Below, piece by piece: positions 22,463 to 35,996 of a stretch of DNA of 64,000 nt; position 1 is the stretch's first letter, and each line of letters begins with the position of its first letter. The DNA is from Flaccisagitta enflata (Eukaryota > Chaetognatha > Sagittoidea > Aphragmophora), in assembly GCA_965153355.1 (NCBI GenBank), contig OZ231126.1, positions 94,240,001 through 94,304,000 on the forward strand. The letters run 5' to 3'. The notes under the pieces were generated by a model, which did not search any database, was not told the DNA's origin, and was given only the letters and a program-made list of their open reading frames with translations. The position numbers and the translations under genes were made by a program.

Positions 22463-22612
22463 AAACAAGGCCGGATACCCGGCAATCCAGTCGCGGACGG
22501 TTTGGCTGGAGCAGTAATGCGAAAAACTGCTCGCAATTCAAAAATATTTCGGACCAACGGACGGACGGCCCGACACGGCAAGGTGTAAAGTCGCGTGTCC
22601 GCGACTAAAAAG
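22463..22612 (+). mobile_element. H9: HINE-like element inserted in minisatellite
   Basis: AAACAAGGCCGGATACCCGG, CAATCCAGTCGCGGACGGTT, GGAGCAGTAATGC, short GGACGGACGGCC repeat, AAAGTCGCGTGTCCGCGACT, AAAAA. The minisatellite resumes with AAAGGAAGGAGGAGG, so the insertion is at an A tract. Confidence 0.85.
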
Positions 22613-22960
22613 GAAGGAGGAGGAAAATAAGGAAACTTGGAGTGGGAAAAGAAAAAAGAATGAACCGAACAGGACGGGGGAAAAAAGTAAAGCAGAGTAG
22701 GAGAAAGGAAGAGACAGGCGAGGAAACTTGGAGGGGGAAAGGGCAAGAAAGTACGGAACAGAAAAAGAGAAGAAAAGCGAGGCAGCTTGGAGGGGAAAAA
22801 GGAAGGAATTCAGAGAAAGGAGGAAGGCAAGGCAGCTTCGGAGAAAAGAGTAAGAAATGTAGAAGAGAGTTGGAGGAAAACTAGGCAGCTTCGAGAAATA
22901 AGAAGAAAAGGAGGAGAAACTTCCAGGCAGTTTGGAAGAGAAAAGAAAAAGAAGAGAAAA
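22613..22960. repeat. Diverged purine minisatellite
   Basis: Degenerate relatives of the ~58-bp unit: GAGGCAGCTTGGAGGGGAAA, AAGGAAGGAATTCAGAGAAA, GGAGGAAGGCAAGGCAGCTT. Confidence 0.7.
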
Positions 22961-23018
22961 TGATAGCGGAAGAAGTGGTGGATGTGAACACTACAGTGCT
23001 GTGCAGTACAGTACAGTA

Positions 23019-24184
23019 CAGTTAAACTTCACAAGAGCGCATGTCAAGGAACTGGACAAATTTATGCCTTATAATGAGTCTGCCTTATGGACAATATACA
23101 CCGCTTATAGATAAAAATGTCGCCAAAAGAACCTTTTTTTCTTCAAAATTATTCATAGTGATTGTTTTTTTCCCCTGCTAGATAATTTGATTAAGTTTTG
23201 CTACAAGCAAAGAATGTTCCACTGACTCAAAAAATTTTGCCTCCTGCTGAACAATGGAACAATGGACATTGGATGTTTCACATCAAAAGATTTTTTCCTC
23301 CCATGATTTTTTTCTATGTTTCTTCCTATAGTTGTCATTTCTAAACCAATTGCACTAAAATGCTGGAGTTAAGCTTGAATTTGAAATTTTGTTTTATGTA
23401 ATTACTATGTGAACAAAGAATGTTCTCAATAATTTTTTTATTTTGAGCGATCTTTAACAATTTTTCTTTGAAAAATCTCAGATTCTATGGTTCTTTTAGT
23501 GTTTTGGGGTCAAAATCAGCCTTTTTTGCATCAAAATAGCCAGATTTTTTAAAAAACTTTTCATCAAACTTTCATCAATTCCTCATAACCATCACTGTAG
23601 GACCACTCTTGTTGAAATACAAACGCACTGATGCTATCCTAACCACACTCAACAGATTCACGAAGTCAAATGAGTCTCTAATCCTGGGTGAAAATCCATC
23701 CTTAAATGGATATCCCTTAATTAAGAGCTTACAGATAATAGATAGTCATAGTAACAACGGAGGTTGAAAATAAAACCTAAGGAATTCCAAGAGTGGATTT
23801 TATTCAGATAAGAAAACTACCACGCGATTTCCAATCATAACAAGCGAGTGTGCTAACCTCATTTTTCTTGTCAAATAATATGTTTTTTTGCTAAAATTGA
23901 CTACTTTTTGTCATGAAATTTATGTATATCAAAGTTGTAATAACATTGGGGCTTTATTTCAGTTTTTGTAACAAAACTTTATCAAATTATCGACCACAAA
24001 AAAAAAAAAAAAAAAAATCAAGTGGTTATCTCATGTAGTTCAGGAGTAACATAAGTTCTTTTTGCGACAGTCTGATCTAAAAGCGGTGTAGAAATAATCA
24101 TAGAATATTTACAAGGAATGAAAGCTCTATGCCTTATGGACGGGTATGTCTTATTGGCGGGTGAGCTTTGGCGAGGTTTGACTG
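23019..24184. mobile_element. P3: possible pogo-like MITE, ~1.17 kb
   Basis: CAGTTAAACTTCACAAGAGC at left and, reverse-complemented on the right, CAGTCAAACCTCGCCAAAGC, both next to TA. TIR similarity is weaker than in P1. GCCTTATGGAC occurs near both ends in the same direction. The interior is AT-rich without a transposase frame. Confidence 0.5.
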
Positions 24185-24732
24185 TAATAAAGATAAAGGA
24201 AAGTGGGAAAGATGGAAACGACGATTTAAGCGCAAGAAAGGCAAAGAAAGAAAAGAAACGAACATGGTGATAGTTGGGAGGATAATCTTTATCGTAAAGG
24301 GCTTTAAAACTATAATGGTCTTTAAATTGTCAATAATGGAGAAAAGAAATTGATGCGTGGCTCGGAATATCGTGTCTTAGCCATGGAACGAATTTACATA
24401 AACATGAACCAAGTGAATATTAGGCGGATGATATTATTAACATGTATGTCGATATTACAATCTTTAAACGGCTAAACGTTACGAATGGAAGGAAATCTTA
24501 ACTCTAGGAAGACGAGAATGATTGAGAGAGGTGCGAGTGGTCGGATATACCGGATAATATATGAAGATCACAAAGAATCGTAGGTAAAGAAATTAACCGA
24601 CAAATTCAATGATTTATGCTAACCGATAAGGAATGTTCAAGTAAACAGTTGCAACGAGGTCTATCGTAAAAAATTAATAAACACAATTTTCGATTCCCCC
24701 CTCGGTCCACTTCCCATTTTTATCTGCGTCCT
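24185..24732. other. Unassigned stretch
   Basis: No tandem repeat, element end or exon recognised. Confidence 0.5.
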
Positions 24733-24834
24733 CACACATCTGTAAGAGGTTGGGTCCGTTGTTTGGTTGGTTGGTTGGTTGGTTGGTAAATTAGTCCGTT
24801 GGTAAATTAGTCCGTTGGTCAGTAACGCATTCGT
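24733..24834 (-). mobile_element. H-family fragment (H15/H16 subtype), degenerate
   Basis: CATCTGTAAGAGGTTGGGTC, CGTTGTTTGGTTGGTTGG, duplicated AAATTAGTCCGTTGGT, then CAGTAACGCATTCG. Matches CTCTATAACTATCTCTGTCTG..TTGG..GGTAACGCTTGAG in H15. Ends are missing. Confidence 0.5.
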
Positions 24835-24991
24835 AAAATTCACAAAATCCGAGGCTCTTTCATCAAAAGAGCAGAACCAATCGAATCTTTCAGTCACTCA
24901 TTCATTCAAAAATACATTATACATTATTAAAAAAACTTTCATTCATAAAAGAAAAAACCGTTCATTCATTAAAAAACCGTTCTTTCTTAAG

Positions 24992-25384
24992 AAACAAGGC
25001 CAACACCTATAAGTCGCGTGCGAGACATAAATAACTTAAGATGACTTTTATTGACTCAAGATGACTTAAAATGACTCAAGACAACTTTAAATGACTTAAA
25101 AAGACCTAAAATGACTGAAAAGACTACTTTGACCTATTTGACTTAAGTGACTTAGAATAACTTAGAATGACTTAGAATGACTTAGAATGACTTAGAATGA
25201 CTTAGAATGACTTAGAATGACTTAGAATGACTAAGAATGACTTAGAATGACTAGAAATAACATAAAGTATAATAAAAAAGTAAAGTGTGACAGACCGACG
25301 GACGGACGGACGGACTGAGGGACGGACCAACGGACCGACGAACCGACAAAGCAGGTTGTAGAGTCGCGTGCACGCGACTAAAAA
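24992..25384 (+). mobile_element. H10: HINE-like element with a private TGACTTAGAA minisatellite
   Basis: AAACAAGGCCAACACCTATA, AGTCGCGTGCGAGAC, a 10-bp array of TGACTTAGAA and AAGATGACTT variants (25035-25260), AAAGTAAAGTGTGACAGACC, GACGGACGGACGG, GCAGGTTGTAGAGTCGCGTG, CACGCGACTAAAAA. The 3' hairpin AGTCGCGTGCACGCGACT is a perfect 18-bp palindrome. Confidence 0.88.
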
Positions 25385-25902
25385 CGGCCATCCATGTATT
25401 CTTAATCACCGAGGCGCTTATATTGGCCCTAACTTGGCCTTGTTTAAAATCAAAGGCATTTTCCGTTGTGAATGGGAAAAGTAAGGGGGCTGAAAAGACT
25501 GTTTAATGGAAAACATATTCAAAAATATGAAACGTCATAGAAACGTGAAAAACGAAGAAAAAGATGACTAAAAATCATAATTGCAGTTTTCGATATCTTT
25601 TTATGAATACAAATGGGAAAGGACATTTGCAAGACAGAGTTGAATAGAACGCACAAAAGTGTAAAATGCTCGATAGCACTCGTTACCTCTTTGATAGTGT
25701 TTTCATGAATTTAGTATTGAAATTGACACTAGGCCCAAAAATGTCTCTTTGCGTAAGAATGGGTTGATTTCTCTTCAAAGAAGGATTCCGACCTGAAAAT
25801 ATTGACCCTGGGTGCTACTGCTGATGATAGCATGTTTTTTTGACCGTGTGTTTGTCTCTGTCGGTGTCGGTCTGCTAGTGTTTTTGTTGCTATCGCTTTC
25901 TG
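25385..25902. other. Unassigned stretch
   Basis: No tandem structure or element ends recognised. Ends in TCTG-type repeats. Confidence 0.5.
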
Positions 25903-26476
<574 letters not shown>

Positions 26477-26731
26477 AACAAGGCCGGATACACGGCTACC
26501 GAAGTCGCGTGCGGGTGGGCAGGGGCTCTGCGGGTGGGCAGGGGCCGTATTTGAGGTCACTAGACTATCTGGGCAGGAGCGGTGAGGTCAAAAAAGTAAA
26601 ATGAATAAAAAAGTAAAATGGGGACCGACCAACCGACCAACCAACCAACCAACCGACCAACCGACCAACCAACCAATCGACCAATGTACGGACAAAGCGG
26701 GGTGTAGAGTCGCGTAGCACGCGACTAAAAA
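26477..26731 (+). mobile_element. H11: HINE-like element
   Basis: AAACAAGGCCGGATACACGG, AGTCGCGTGCGGGTGGGCAG, a duplicated GCGGGTGGGCAGGGGC, GGTCACTAGACTATCTGGGC, (CCAA/CCGA)n, GGTGTAGAGTCGCGTAGCAC, GCGACTAAAAA. Complete ends. Confidence 0.85.
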
Positions 26732-27636
<905 letters not shown>

Positions 27637-27740
27637 ATAAATGTGTGTCCCTGCTGTCCGTCCTTTCTCGAGACTTGCAATATCGTCCTCCATCTGCCCC
27701 TCCAACTGTTTTTTTATCTGTTTGTCCATTTGTCTTCAAA

Positions 27741-27972
<232 letters not shown>

Positions 27973-28052
27973 CTCGTTCAAAACCGTCATGGTGCTGAAA
28001 TTCTTTTGAAGCGCCATTAATCTAAAATTCATCATTAATCTAAAATTCACGG

Positions 28053-28055
<3 letters not shown>

Positions 28056-28100
<45 letters not shown>
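28056..28100. repeat. (CT)n microsatellite
   Basis: Short CT run, preceded by TCTAAAATTCAYNRTTAATC in tandem duplicate (28020-28050). Confidence 0.95.
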
Positions 28101-28103
<3 letters not shown>

Positions 28104-28260
28104 GTGCTACTCAAGTCAAGGTTAGAATTTGGTATTACCAAAAGGCTTCATAAATATTTATTATTTGAATATCATTCTTTTTCCTTCGATGGAAGCGCTC
28201 TGTAAGTCAATATGTGTTCAACTTTTTTCTTTAAACTTTCTAAACGCCCCGCTGTTGTCT

Positions 28261-28843
<583 letters not shown>

Positions 28844-28975
28844 ATTTGTTTTTCTTTCGTTGGAGAGGCAAACATTGATGGTCTCATCGAAGGCAAAAAC
28901 TTCTTTTCAACGCCCAAAAAGAAAAAGTTCATCCAACTGTAGAATTTAGCTGCTAATCTCTTCTCCCACGTTTCT

Positions 28976-29206
<231 letters not shown>

Positions 29207-29427
29207 AATCATCATCATCATTACCATCATCTTAAGCGTTTTCATCCTTAATAAACAGTAATTGTCTCGTCATGCTTGCATCGCGTTCTCCAGAAGTAGA
29301 AGAAAGAATTAAGAATAACAGGTTAAAAAAAACGCACGAGAAAACGTTTGTATTCACACAATACTTATTGTAAAGAACGGAGAAAATGGAAATCGGAAGG
29401 ATGTGTCAAAGGAAGGAAAAAAAAGGA

Positions 29428-30033
29428 ATAGTCGCAAAAGCGTTACATGGTCAGCGGTACCCGATGCCCCTAAGTTAGTGTATGTAGGATTGAGATTATG
29501 AGAGGGGCAGCGGCCCCTGAGGGGCCGATGACCTATAATTCCACATAGGGCAATTTTCTCCAGCTTGAGAAGCTGGTTTGGAGGGCCTGGACAATTTTCT
29601 CCAGTTTGAGAAGCTGGTTTGGAGGGCTTGATTTTGGGTCTGAAAGGTCTGATTCAGGGTCTGAGAGGCGTGGTTTAAGTTCTGAAAGGCTTAATTTTGG
29701 GTCTGAAAGGCCTGATTTTGGGTCTGAGGGGTCTAATTTGGGGTCTGAAAGGCCTGATTTGGGGTCTTAGAGGCCTGATCTGGGGCACGAAAGGTTTGAA
29801 AGGCCTGATTTGGGGTCTAAGAGGCCTGATATGGGGCAAGAAAGGGCTGATTTGAGGTCTGAAAGGTCTGATTTGAGGTCTAAGAGGCCTTTTTTGGGGT
29901 CAAGAGGGCTTCATTTGCAGTCTGGGAAGCCTATTTTGAGGCTTTGAGGGGGGGACGTACGGACGGAAACCGGAGAAAATTGCCCTATGTGGAATTATAG
30001 GTCATCGGCCCCTCCGGGGCCGCTGTCCAAAAA
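29428..30033 (+). mobile_element. B5: complete B-family element
   Basis: 5' AATAGTCGCAAAAGCGTTAC, ATGGTCAGCGGTACCCGATG, CCCCTAAG; arm GGGGCAGCGGCCCCTGAGGG, GCCGATGACCTATAATTCCA, CATAGGGCAATTTTCTCC; core GGTCTGAAAGGCCTGATTTGG (~21 bp). Poly-G, ACGTACGGACGG, and the mirrored right arm GGAGAAAATTGCCCTATGTG, GAATTATAGGTCATCGGCCC, CTCCGGGGCCGCTGTCCAAAAA follow. Confidence 0.9.
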
Positions 30034-30204
30034 GGAGAAATGAAAAAAAAATGAAACAAAAAAAAAAAAAGGTAGAAAAGTAAAAAAAAAAAGAGGACTG
30101 AAAAAAAGAGATAAAGAGGGTAGAAAAAAAAAAGGAAAATTTAATTGGTAGAAAATAGCAGAGAAAAAGAAGAAAAAAAAATACAGTGAGAAAGAAAAAA
30201 GAAA

Positions 30205-30419
30205 GGATGAATGAATGAAAAAATGAATGAATGAATGAATGAATGAATGAATGAATGAATGAATGAATGAATGAATGAATGAATGAATGAATGAATGAAT
30301 GAATGAATGAATGAATGAATGAATGAATGAATGAATGAATGAATAATGATCGAATGAATAATGAATGAATAAATGAACGAATGAATAATGAATGAATAAA
30401 TGAATGAAAAGAATGAATT
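30205..30419. repeat. (GAAT)n microsatellite
   Basis: GAAT array with GAATAATGAATGAATAAATG variants near 30343-30410. Confidence 0.96.
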
Positions 30420-30439
30420 AAAGAATCAATAAAAAAAAG

Positions 30440-30990
<551 letters not shown>

Positions 30991-31246
30991 AATGAATGAA
31001 TAAGAAAAAAAAAACGAAAGAATAAAGAAAGAGGTTTGAGTCAGAGTCTGGGAAAAATAAAGCAGATTCTAAAAAGGTACACACAAAGAGATAAAAAAGG
31101 AATGAAGAGAGAAAAAAAGGGGAAAAAAGAAAAAAGGAAAAAAGAGATGGAACGGAAGTCTAATTCTCCTTTTTTTCCAGCAAAAATTCTTCCTCGGGGG
31201 TGCCAAATTTTTTGTACGTAGTAAAAAAAAAAGTCAAATTCTGAGA

Positions 31247-31480
31247 AAACAAGGCCAACACCTGCCAAGTCGCGTGCAAGACTTACAGATTGACTTAGAA
31301 TGACTTAGAATAACTTAGAATGACTTAGTATACCCTAGAATGACTTGAAATGACATAAAGAAATAAAATTGATAAAAAAAAGTAAAAAGTGTGACGAACG
31401 GACGGACCGACCGACCAACCGAACGACGGACGGACAGACAGACAAAGCAGGGTGTAGAGTCGCGTGCATGTGACTAAAAA
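31247..31480 (+). mobile_element. H12: HINE-like element with TGACTTAGAA repeat
   Basis: AAACAAGGCCAACACCTGCC, AAGTCGCGTGCAAGAC, TGACTTAGAA units (31290-31350), AAAAAGTGTGACGAACGGAC, (GACC)n, GGTGTAGAGTCGCGTGCATG, TGACTAAAAA. The 3' hairpin has mismatches. Confidence 0.85.
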
Positions 31481-31499
31481 TACAGATCTATACAAAGAA

Positions 31500-31503
<4 letters not shown>

Positions 31504-31582
<79 letters not shown>
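31504..31582. repeat. (GA)n microsatellite
   Basis: Uninterrupted GA run. Confidence 0.97.
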
Positions 31583-31584
<2 letters not shown>

Positions 31585-31807
31585 CAACGGTGGGACAGTG
31601 AGTGCGAAAAAAATTGAAGTCAGTCCCGGGGACCTAGTCTGGAAGCTCGGAGCGTGAGAAAAGGTAAGAATATTGTCAGAAGCTGAAAAAAAGATGAAAT
31701 TTGCGATTGTCAGTTCGAATGTATTGAAAAGATTAAATCACAGTCTTTGTCATCATGGCAACTACGTTCAACCGATTCCCATCGTCCCATTTGTCGGTAG
31801 GTCCAGG

Positions 31808-31882
31808 TTTTATGTCGCGGACAATCGACTCTATAAGAGGCTTTGTCCATCCATTCGTCTGTCCGTCAGTCCATCTGTTGGT
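31808..31882 (-). mobile_element. H13: HINE-like element cut by an assembly gap
   Basis: TTTTATGTCGCGGACAATCG, ACTCTATAAGAGGCTTTGTC, CATCCATTCGTCTGTCCGTC, AGTCCATCTGTTGGT, then Ns. Its ~49-bp microsatellite flank is nearly identical (reverse-complemented) to H20 at 49293-49341. Confidence 0.75.
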
Positions 31883-31938
31883 NNNNNNNNNNNNNNNNNN
31901 NNNNNNNNNNNNNNNNNNNNNNNNNNNNNNNNNNNNNN
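31883..31938. other. Assembly gap, 56 N
   Basis: Run of 56 unknown bases inside H13. The true length is not known from the sequence. Confidence 0.99.
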
Positions 31939-32398
31939 CTTTTATGAATAACAAAAGAAATAATTTTTTCATCCCACAAATTTCAAAAATGATTGATCTT
32001 TTTCTCCTCTTTCTCCTCTCTGTTCGTTCACCCTAGCCCATGTTTGAATGGAATAAAGTAAAAAAAAACAGTGACTGTTTGAAAGATCTTCAAAAGATCT
32101 TTCATTCTAGACCAAACCAAGCCTCCTAGCTTTATTCGTTTGGAAATGACATTCATTTGAAGTTAAATGGGTACATTTTGATGATGCGCCTTTTCAAACT
32201 TGAAAATGAATACTCTTCTGTCTTTTCTTTGCCGTGTCTAAACGAATTGAGCTAGAAATGTGAGATTGGCGGCAAATGAAACCTTTTTTGAATATCTTTC
32301 TAATGGTCTATGATTTCAATTGATTTCTTGCACTGGAAATGACAAAAATCAATGAAAAAGGTCCCTTTTTTTATATTTTTTCAAAGAATTTACAGTTC
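31939..32398. other. Unassigned stretch, possible diverged C-family element (C4)
   Basis: TTGAAAGATCTTCAAAAGATC (32079 on) resembles TTGAAAGATTTTCAAATTATC in C3. AGATTGGCGGCAAATGAAA (32262 on) resembles AGATTGGCGCCAAATGAAA in C2. Ends not resolved. Confidence 0.35.
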
Positions 32399-32406
32399 AT
32401 GCACAG

Positions 32407-32860
32407 TAGGGTGGTCACGAAATAGGGTCAAATTTCAAACAAGGCCGGATACAGGGCAATCCAGTCGCGGAAGGTTGGGCAGGAGCAGTACCGCAAAAAA
32501 ACGCTCGGAATTCAGAAATGTGACCGAAGGATCGACGGACGGACCAATCAACACGGCAAGGTGCAGAGTTGCGTGTCCGCGACAAAAAATGATATACTCT
32601 TGTTTTTTGCCTAAATGTACAAAAAAAGAAGGTATTCCCACAAGTAGAGGTCTGAATTTGAAGATATAACCATGGCGGCAAAACTATAGGCTTCCTATGG
32701 CAATAAAAAAATCCCCATAGCAACCCTATAGTTTTGCCGACAAGGTTTCTTGTTTGATTTCACACCCCAGCTTGTGAGAAATCTTTCTTTTATTGGATAT
32801 TTGTGCAAAGGGCTCAAGTATATCAATATATGAAATTTGACCCAATTCTGGACCACCCTA
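32407..32860. mobile_element. hAT-like MITE (X1) split by H14
   Basis: TIRs TAGGGTGGTCACGAAATAGG (left) and TAGGGTGGTCCAGAATTGGG (right, reverse-complemented), both followed by GTCAAATTTCA. An 8-bp target duplication ATGCACAG lies at 32399-32406 and 32861-32868, diagnostic of hAT-type insertion. A central hairpin pairs CGGCAAAACTATAGG with CCTATAGTTTTGCCG. Confidence 0.92.
32437..32590 (+). mobile_element. H14: HINE-like element nested in X1
   Basis: AAACAAGGCCGGATACAGGG, CAATCCAGTCGCGGAAGGTT, GGAGCAGTACCGC, GGACGGACCAATCAAC, GGTGCAGAGTTGCGTGTCCG, CGACAAAAAA. Hairpin GTTGCG/CGCGAC has one G-T pair. Confidence 0.87.
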
Positions 32861-32868
32861 ATGCACAG

Positions 32869-33256
32869 ATTCTGACACCATTTACTTATTTTTATCATAA
32901 AATCTAAAATAATTGATGAAAACTCGTGGGATTTGTGACATTGGTTTCATTTGATGACACTCCATTTATCAAAAGAAAAATGATGATAAACCATTTTTTC
33001 ATGAGAACTATCTTGTAGAACAGCTGTAATCTTTTTATGGTTCGCAGTGTATTCTCGCTAATCTTCTTCTCTTTGACCTGTTACATTGCAAGTGTCTTTA
33101 TCCGGGGAAGGGGGGCATTTACTTAATACGATGTTTACAGTTTGCGCACGTGTTGATAGTAGCAAGAATATATCGTATTACTCCTAGATGAACACGAATA
33201 GGTCACACTGCTCAGCAGCTCAGGAGTTCTAGTTGATATCACTCCTTTGGATAACG
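32869..33256. other. Unassigned stretch
   Basis: No repeat or exon recognised between X1 and H15. Confidence 0.5.
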
Positions 33257-33816
33257 TTTTTAGGTGCGCCATAGCACCTCTATAACTATCTCTGTCTGTT
33301 GGTTGGTTGGTTGGTCGGTTGGTCGGTCGGTAACGCTTGAGTTGAAAATCTCAAAAAGAAGCAAAAATCACTGAAAATGATTTAGAAATATGCTTGAATG
33401 ATTCCCAGAAGCGCCATAGCACCTCTATAATAGGCTCTGTCCGTCCGTCCATCTGTCGGTCACGCTCGAATGGAAAATTGCTGAAAATGTTTGAAATCAA
33501 TTGAAAACTCATTTCGTTCATCATTGATGATACTTGTCATTTCATTCAAAAAGATATTTAGCTACCGTTAGGTCTAATTGAGCTGAGGATAGATCGGATA
33601 GGTCTGGTGATAGGTCGGATAAGTGTGGGGATAGGTCTGATAGAGCTCGGATAGGTCTTATAAAGCTCAGGATAGGTCTGACATAGCTCGGGATAGGCCT
33701 GATAGAGCTCGGGATAGGTCTGATAGAGCTAGGGATAGGTCTGATAGAGCTAGGGATAGGTCTAAGAATTAATAACGCCCGGCGCACCGTCTTGACCCGC
33801 ATATCCGGCCTTGTTA
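33257..33816 (-). mobile_element. H15: HINE-like element, GGTGCGCC subtype, with duplicated head
   Basis: TTTTTAGGTGCGCCATAGCA, CCTCTATAACTATCTCTGTC, (TTGG/TCGG)n, GGTAACGCTTGAGTTGAAAA; a second head AGCGCCATAGCACCTCTATA, GGCTCTGTCCGTCCG at 33409; then a ~21-bp array GATAGGTCTGATAGAGCTAGG (33590-33765), GCCCGGCGCACCGTCTTG, CCCGCATATCCGGCCTTGTT. Confidence 0.82.
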
Positions 33817-33951
33817 ATTAGGCTCCTGCTCCTGTTTTTCTTTCAACTAGAAATTCAATTTCATCTTAACATTTTTCTGCTTTCAAATACTTTCTTCACC
33901 TACATACTTAACATGTACATCTCTTTTGCTATTCTTCTTTATGTTCCTAGG

Positions 33952-34528
33952 TTTTTTAGGTGCGCCATAGCATAACTAGCTCTGTCTGTTGGTCGGTTGG
34001 TTGGTTGGTCGGTTGGTAACGCTCAAGTTGAAAATCTCTAAAGGAAGCAAAAATCAATGGAAATGATTTAGAAATATGCTATGATAACTTCTTGGTGCGC
34101 CATAGCACCTCTATAAGAGGCTCTGTCCATCCGTCCGTCTGTCCATCAGTCGGTCACGCTCAAATGAAAAATCGCTAAAAATGTTTGAAATCAATTGAAA
34201 GCTCATTTCGTTTATCATTGATGATACGTGTCATTTCATCTACTAAGGTAATCAGCTACAGTTAGGTCTGATAGAGCTGGGGATAGGTCTGATAGAGCTG
34301 GTGATAGGTCGGATAGGTCTGATAGAGCTGGGGATAGGTCTGTTTGAGTTAGGGATAGGTTGATAGAGCTAAGGATAGGTCTGATAGTGCTCAGTATAGG
34401 TCGGATAGGTCGGATTGAGCTCAGGATAGATCGGATAGAGCTAGGGATAGGTCTGATGGAGTTAGGGATAGGTCTAAGAATAAATAAAGCCCGGCGCACC
34501 ATCTTGGCCCGTGTATCCGGCCTTGTTT
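33952..34528 (-). mobile_element. H16: HINE-like element, same organisation as H15
   Basis: TTTTTTAGGTGCGCCATAGC, ATAACTAGCTCTGTCTGTTG, GGTAACGCTCAAGTTG; second head GGTGCGCCATAGCACCTCTA, TAAGAGGCTCTGTCCATCC at 34095; array GATAGGTCTGATAGAGCTGGG (34265-34475), CCCGGCGCACCATCTTGGCC, GTATCCGGCCTTGTTT. It lies ~135 bp from H15 in the same orientation. Confidence 0.85.
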
Positions 34529-34563
34529 AGTGGTACATCCCTTTTGTTTTATTTTCTTTTCAA

Positions 34564-35062
34564 TTTTTGGGCAGCGGCCCCGAAGGGGTCGATGACCTAT
34601 GCTTTCACACATTTGGGAAACTTTCTCCTTCTTCTTCTTCTTCTCCTGCAACTTTGTACCCCCCCTCCCCCCAGCCTCCAGGCCCATATCTCAGCCTGGA
34701 GGCCCATATCCCAGCCTTGAGGCCCAAATCTCAGTCTTGAGGCCCAAATCCCGCCCTCAAGGCCCAAATCCCAACCCCAAGGCCCAAATTCTAGTCTCTA
34801 GGGATTTGGGCCTCGAGACTGGGATTTGGGCCTCGAGGCTGGGATATGGGCCTCCAGGCTGAGATATGGGCCTGGAAGCTGGGAAGAGGGGGTGCGGAGG
34901 AAGAGGAGGAGAAGAAGAAGTAGGAGAAAATTCCCCATATGTGTGAAAGCATAGGTCATCGACCCCTTTGGGGCCGCTGCCCTGCTCCCCCCTCAACTTC
35001 AACCACAACCTTCTTAAGCAGGGCACGGGTACCGCTGAACATCTAACGCTTTTGCGACTATT
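34564..35062 (-). mobile_element. B6: complete B-family element, sibling of B2
   Basis: TTTTTGGGCAGCGGCCCCGA, AGGGGTCGATGACCTATGCT, TTCACACATTTGGGAAACTT, palindromic core that switches strand at CTCTAGGGATTTGGG (34796), CCCCATATGTGTGAAAGCAT, AGGTCATCGACCCCTTTGGG, GCCGCTGCCCTGC, TTAAGCAGGGCACGGGTACC, GCTGAACATCTAACGCTTTT, GCGACTATT. It gives the empty-site version of P2's target. Confidence 0.9.
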
Positions 35063-35200
35063 GTTTTTGTTGTTGTTTTTTAAATTGTTTCTTTTTGTAC
35101 TAATAATTAATATACCCCTACAAGCTCAACAGTAGTGTGACCTATTAGTGGACACCTCGTCATATGCCTTTCTTTTATGCCACTTTACAATTTCCACTAC

Positions 35201-35731
35201 TTTTTGGGCAGCGGCTCCAAAGGGCCGATGTCCTGTAGGACACAGGGGAGAATTTCCATACATCCGTCCGTCCATCTGTCTGTCCGTACGTCCGTATGTC
35301 CGTCCCCCCCACAGCTTTTAGAGCCTCAAATTCCCATTGAATAACATGGAAAATTTACAAAAAAGTGGTAAAATGCCAATTCCCCTTTGAATACTAAAGG
35401 AAATGGACAGAAAAATGAAAAAATGCAAAATTCTAATTGGATGTTATGGAATATTGACAAAAAAAATGGTTAAAGTGTGAAATACCCATTGAATAACGTG
35501 GAAAATTGACAAGAAATTGAAAAAATGCCAAACTCCCATTGAATATAATGGAAAATTGCCCCTTAGGCCTCAAATATGCCCTCTCAGGACATATAGAAAT
35601 TCACCCCTGTGTCCTACAGGACATCGGCCCTTTGGGGTCGCTGCCCTGCTCTCACTCCACTTCATCAGCTGATCACTCCAAGCAGGGCATTGGGTACCGT
35701 TGACCATGTATGATCCTTGGTCGACTTGTTA
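35201..35731 (-). mobile_element. B7: complete B-family element with AATTCCCATTGAATA core
   Basis: TTTTTGGGCAGCGGCTCCAA, AGGGCCGATGTCCTGTAGGA, CACAGGGGAGAATTTCC, CCGTCCGTCCATCTGTCTGT, CCGTACGTCCGTATGTCCGT, C-run, core of ~60-bp AATTCCCATTGAATAACATG, GAAAATTGACAAAAAA units (35330-35560), CACCCCTGTGTCCTACAGGA, CATCGGCCCTTTGGGGTCGC, TGCCCTGC, AAGCAGGGCATTGGGTACCG, TTGACCATGTATGATCCTTG, GTCGACTTGTT. Confidence 0.9.
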
Positions 35732-35801
35732 GAACTAGCTAGTAGCCCCAATGGGTCGCCCATCTATAACTAACACATCCTCCATTCCTCTATTCCCCTT
35801 T

Positions 35802-35996
35802 AGGGCACGTTTCTACACTCAGTCGCTCGCTTTTTTCAATCGCTCACAACCCTTGTTTGCTTTGCATTTACAGACTTGCTCAGTCACTTTGCTCATTCCC
35901 ACATACAATGGTGAAATTCACAAATCATGTATTCATGCTGTAAACGCAAACTAACGGGAATGATTGCAATTTTTGCCATCAGTAGAAACACGCCCT
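35802..35996 (+). mobile_element. A3: A-family element
   Basis: AGGGCACGTTTCTACACTCA, GTCGCTCGC at left; CATGCTGTAAACGCAAACTA, ACGGGAATGATTGCAATTTT, GCCATCAGTAGAAACACGCC, CT at right. Its right end begins the satellite that follows. Confidence 0.75.
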
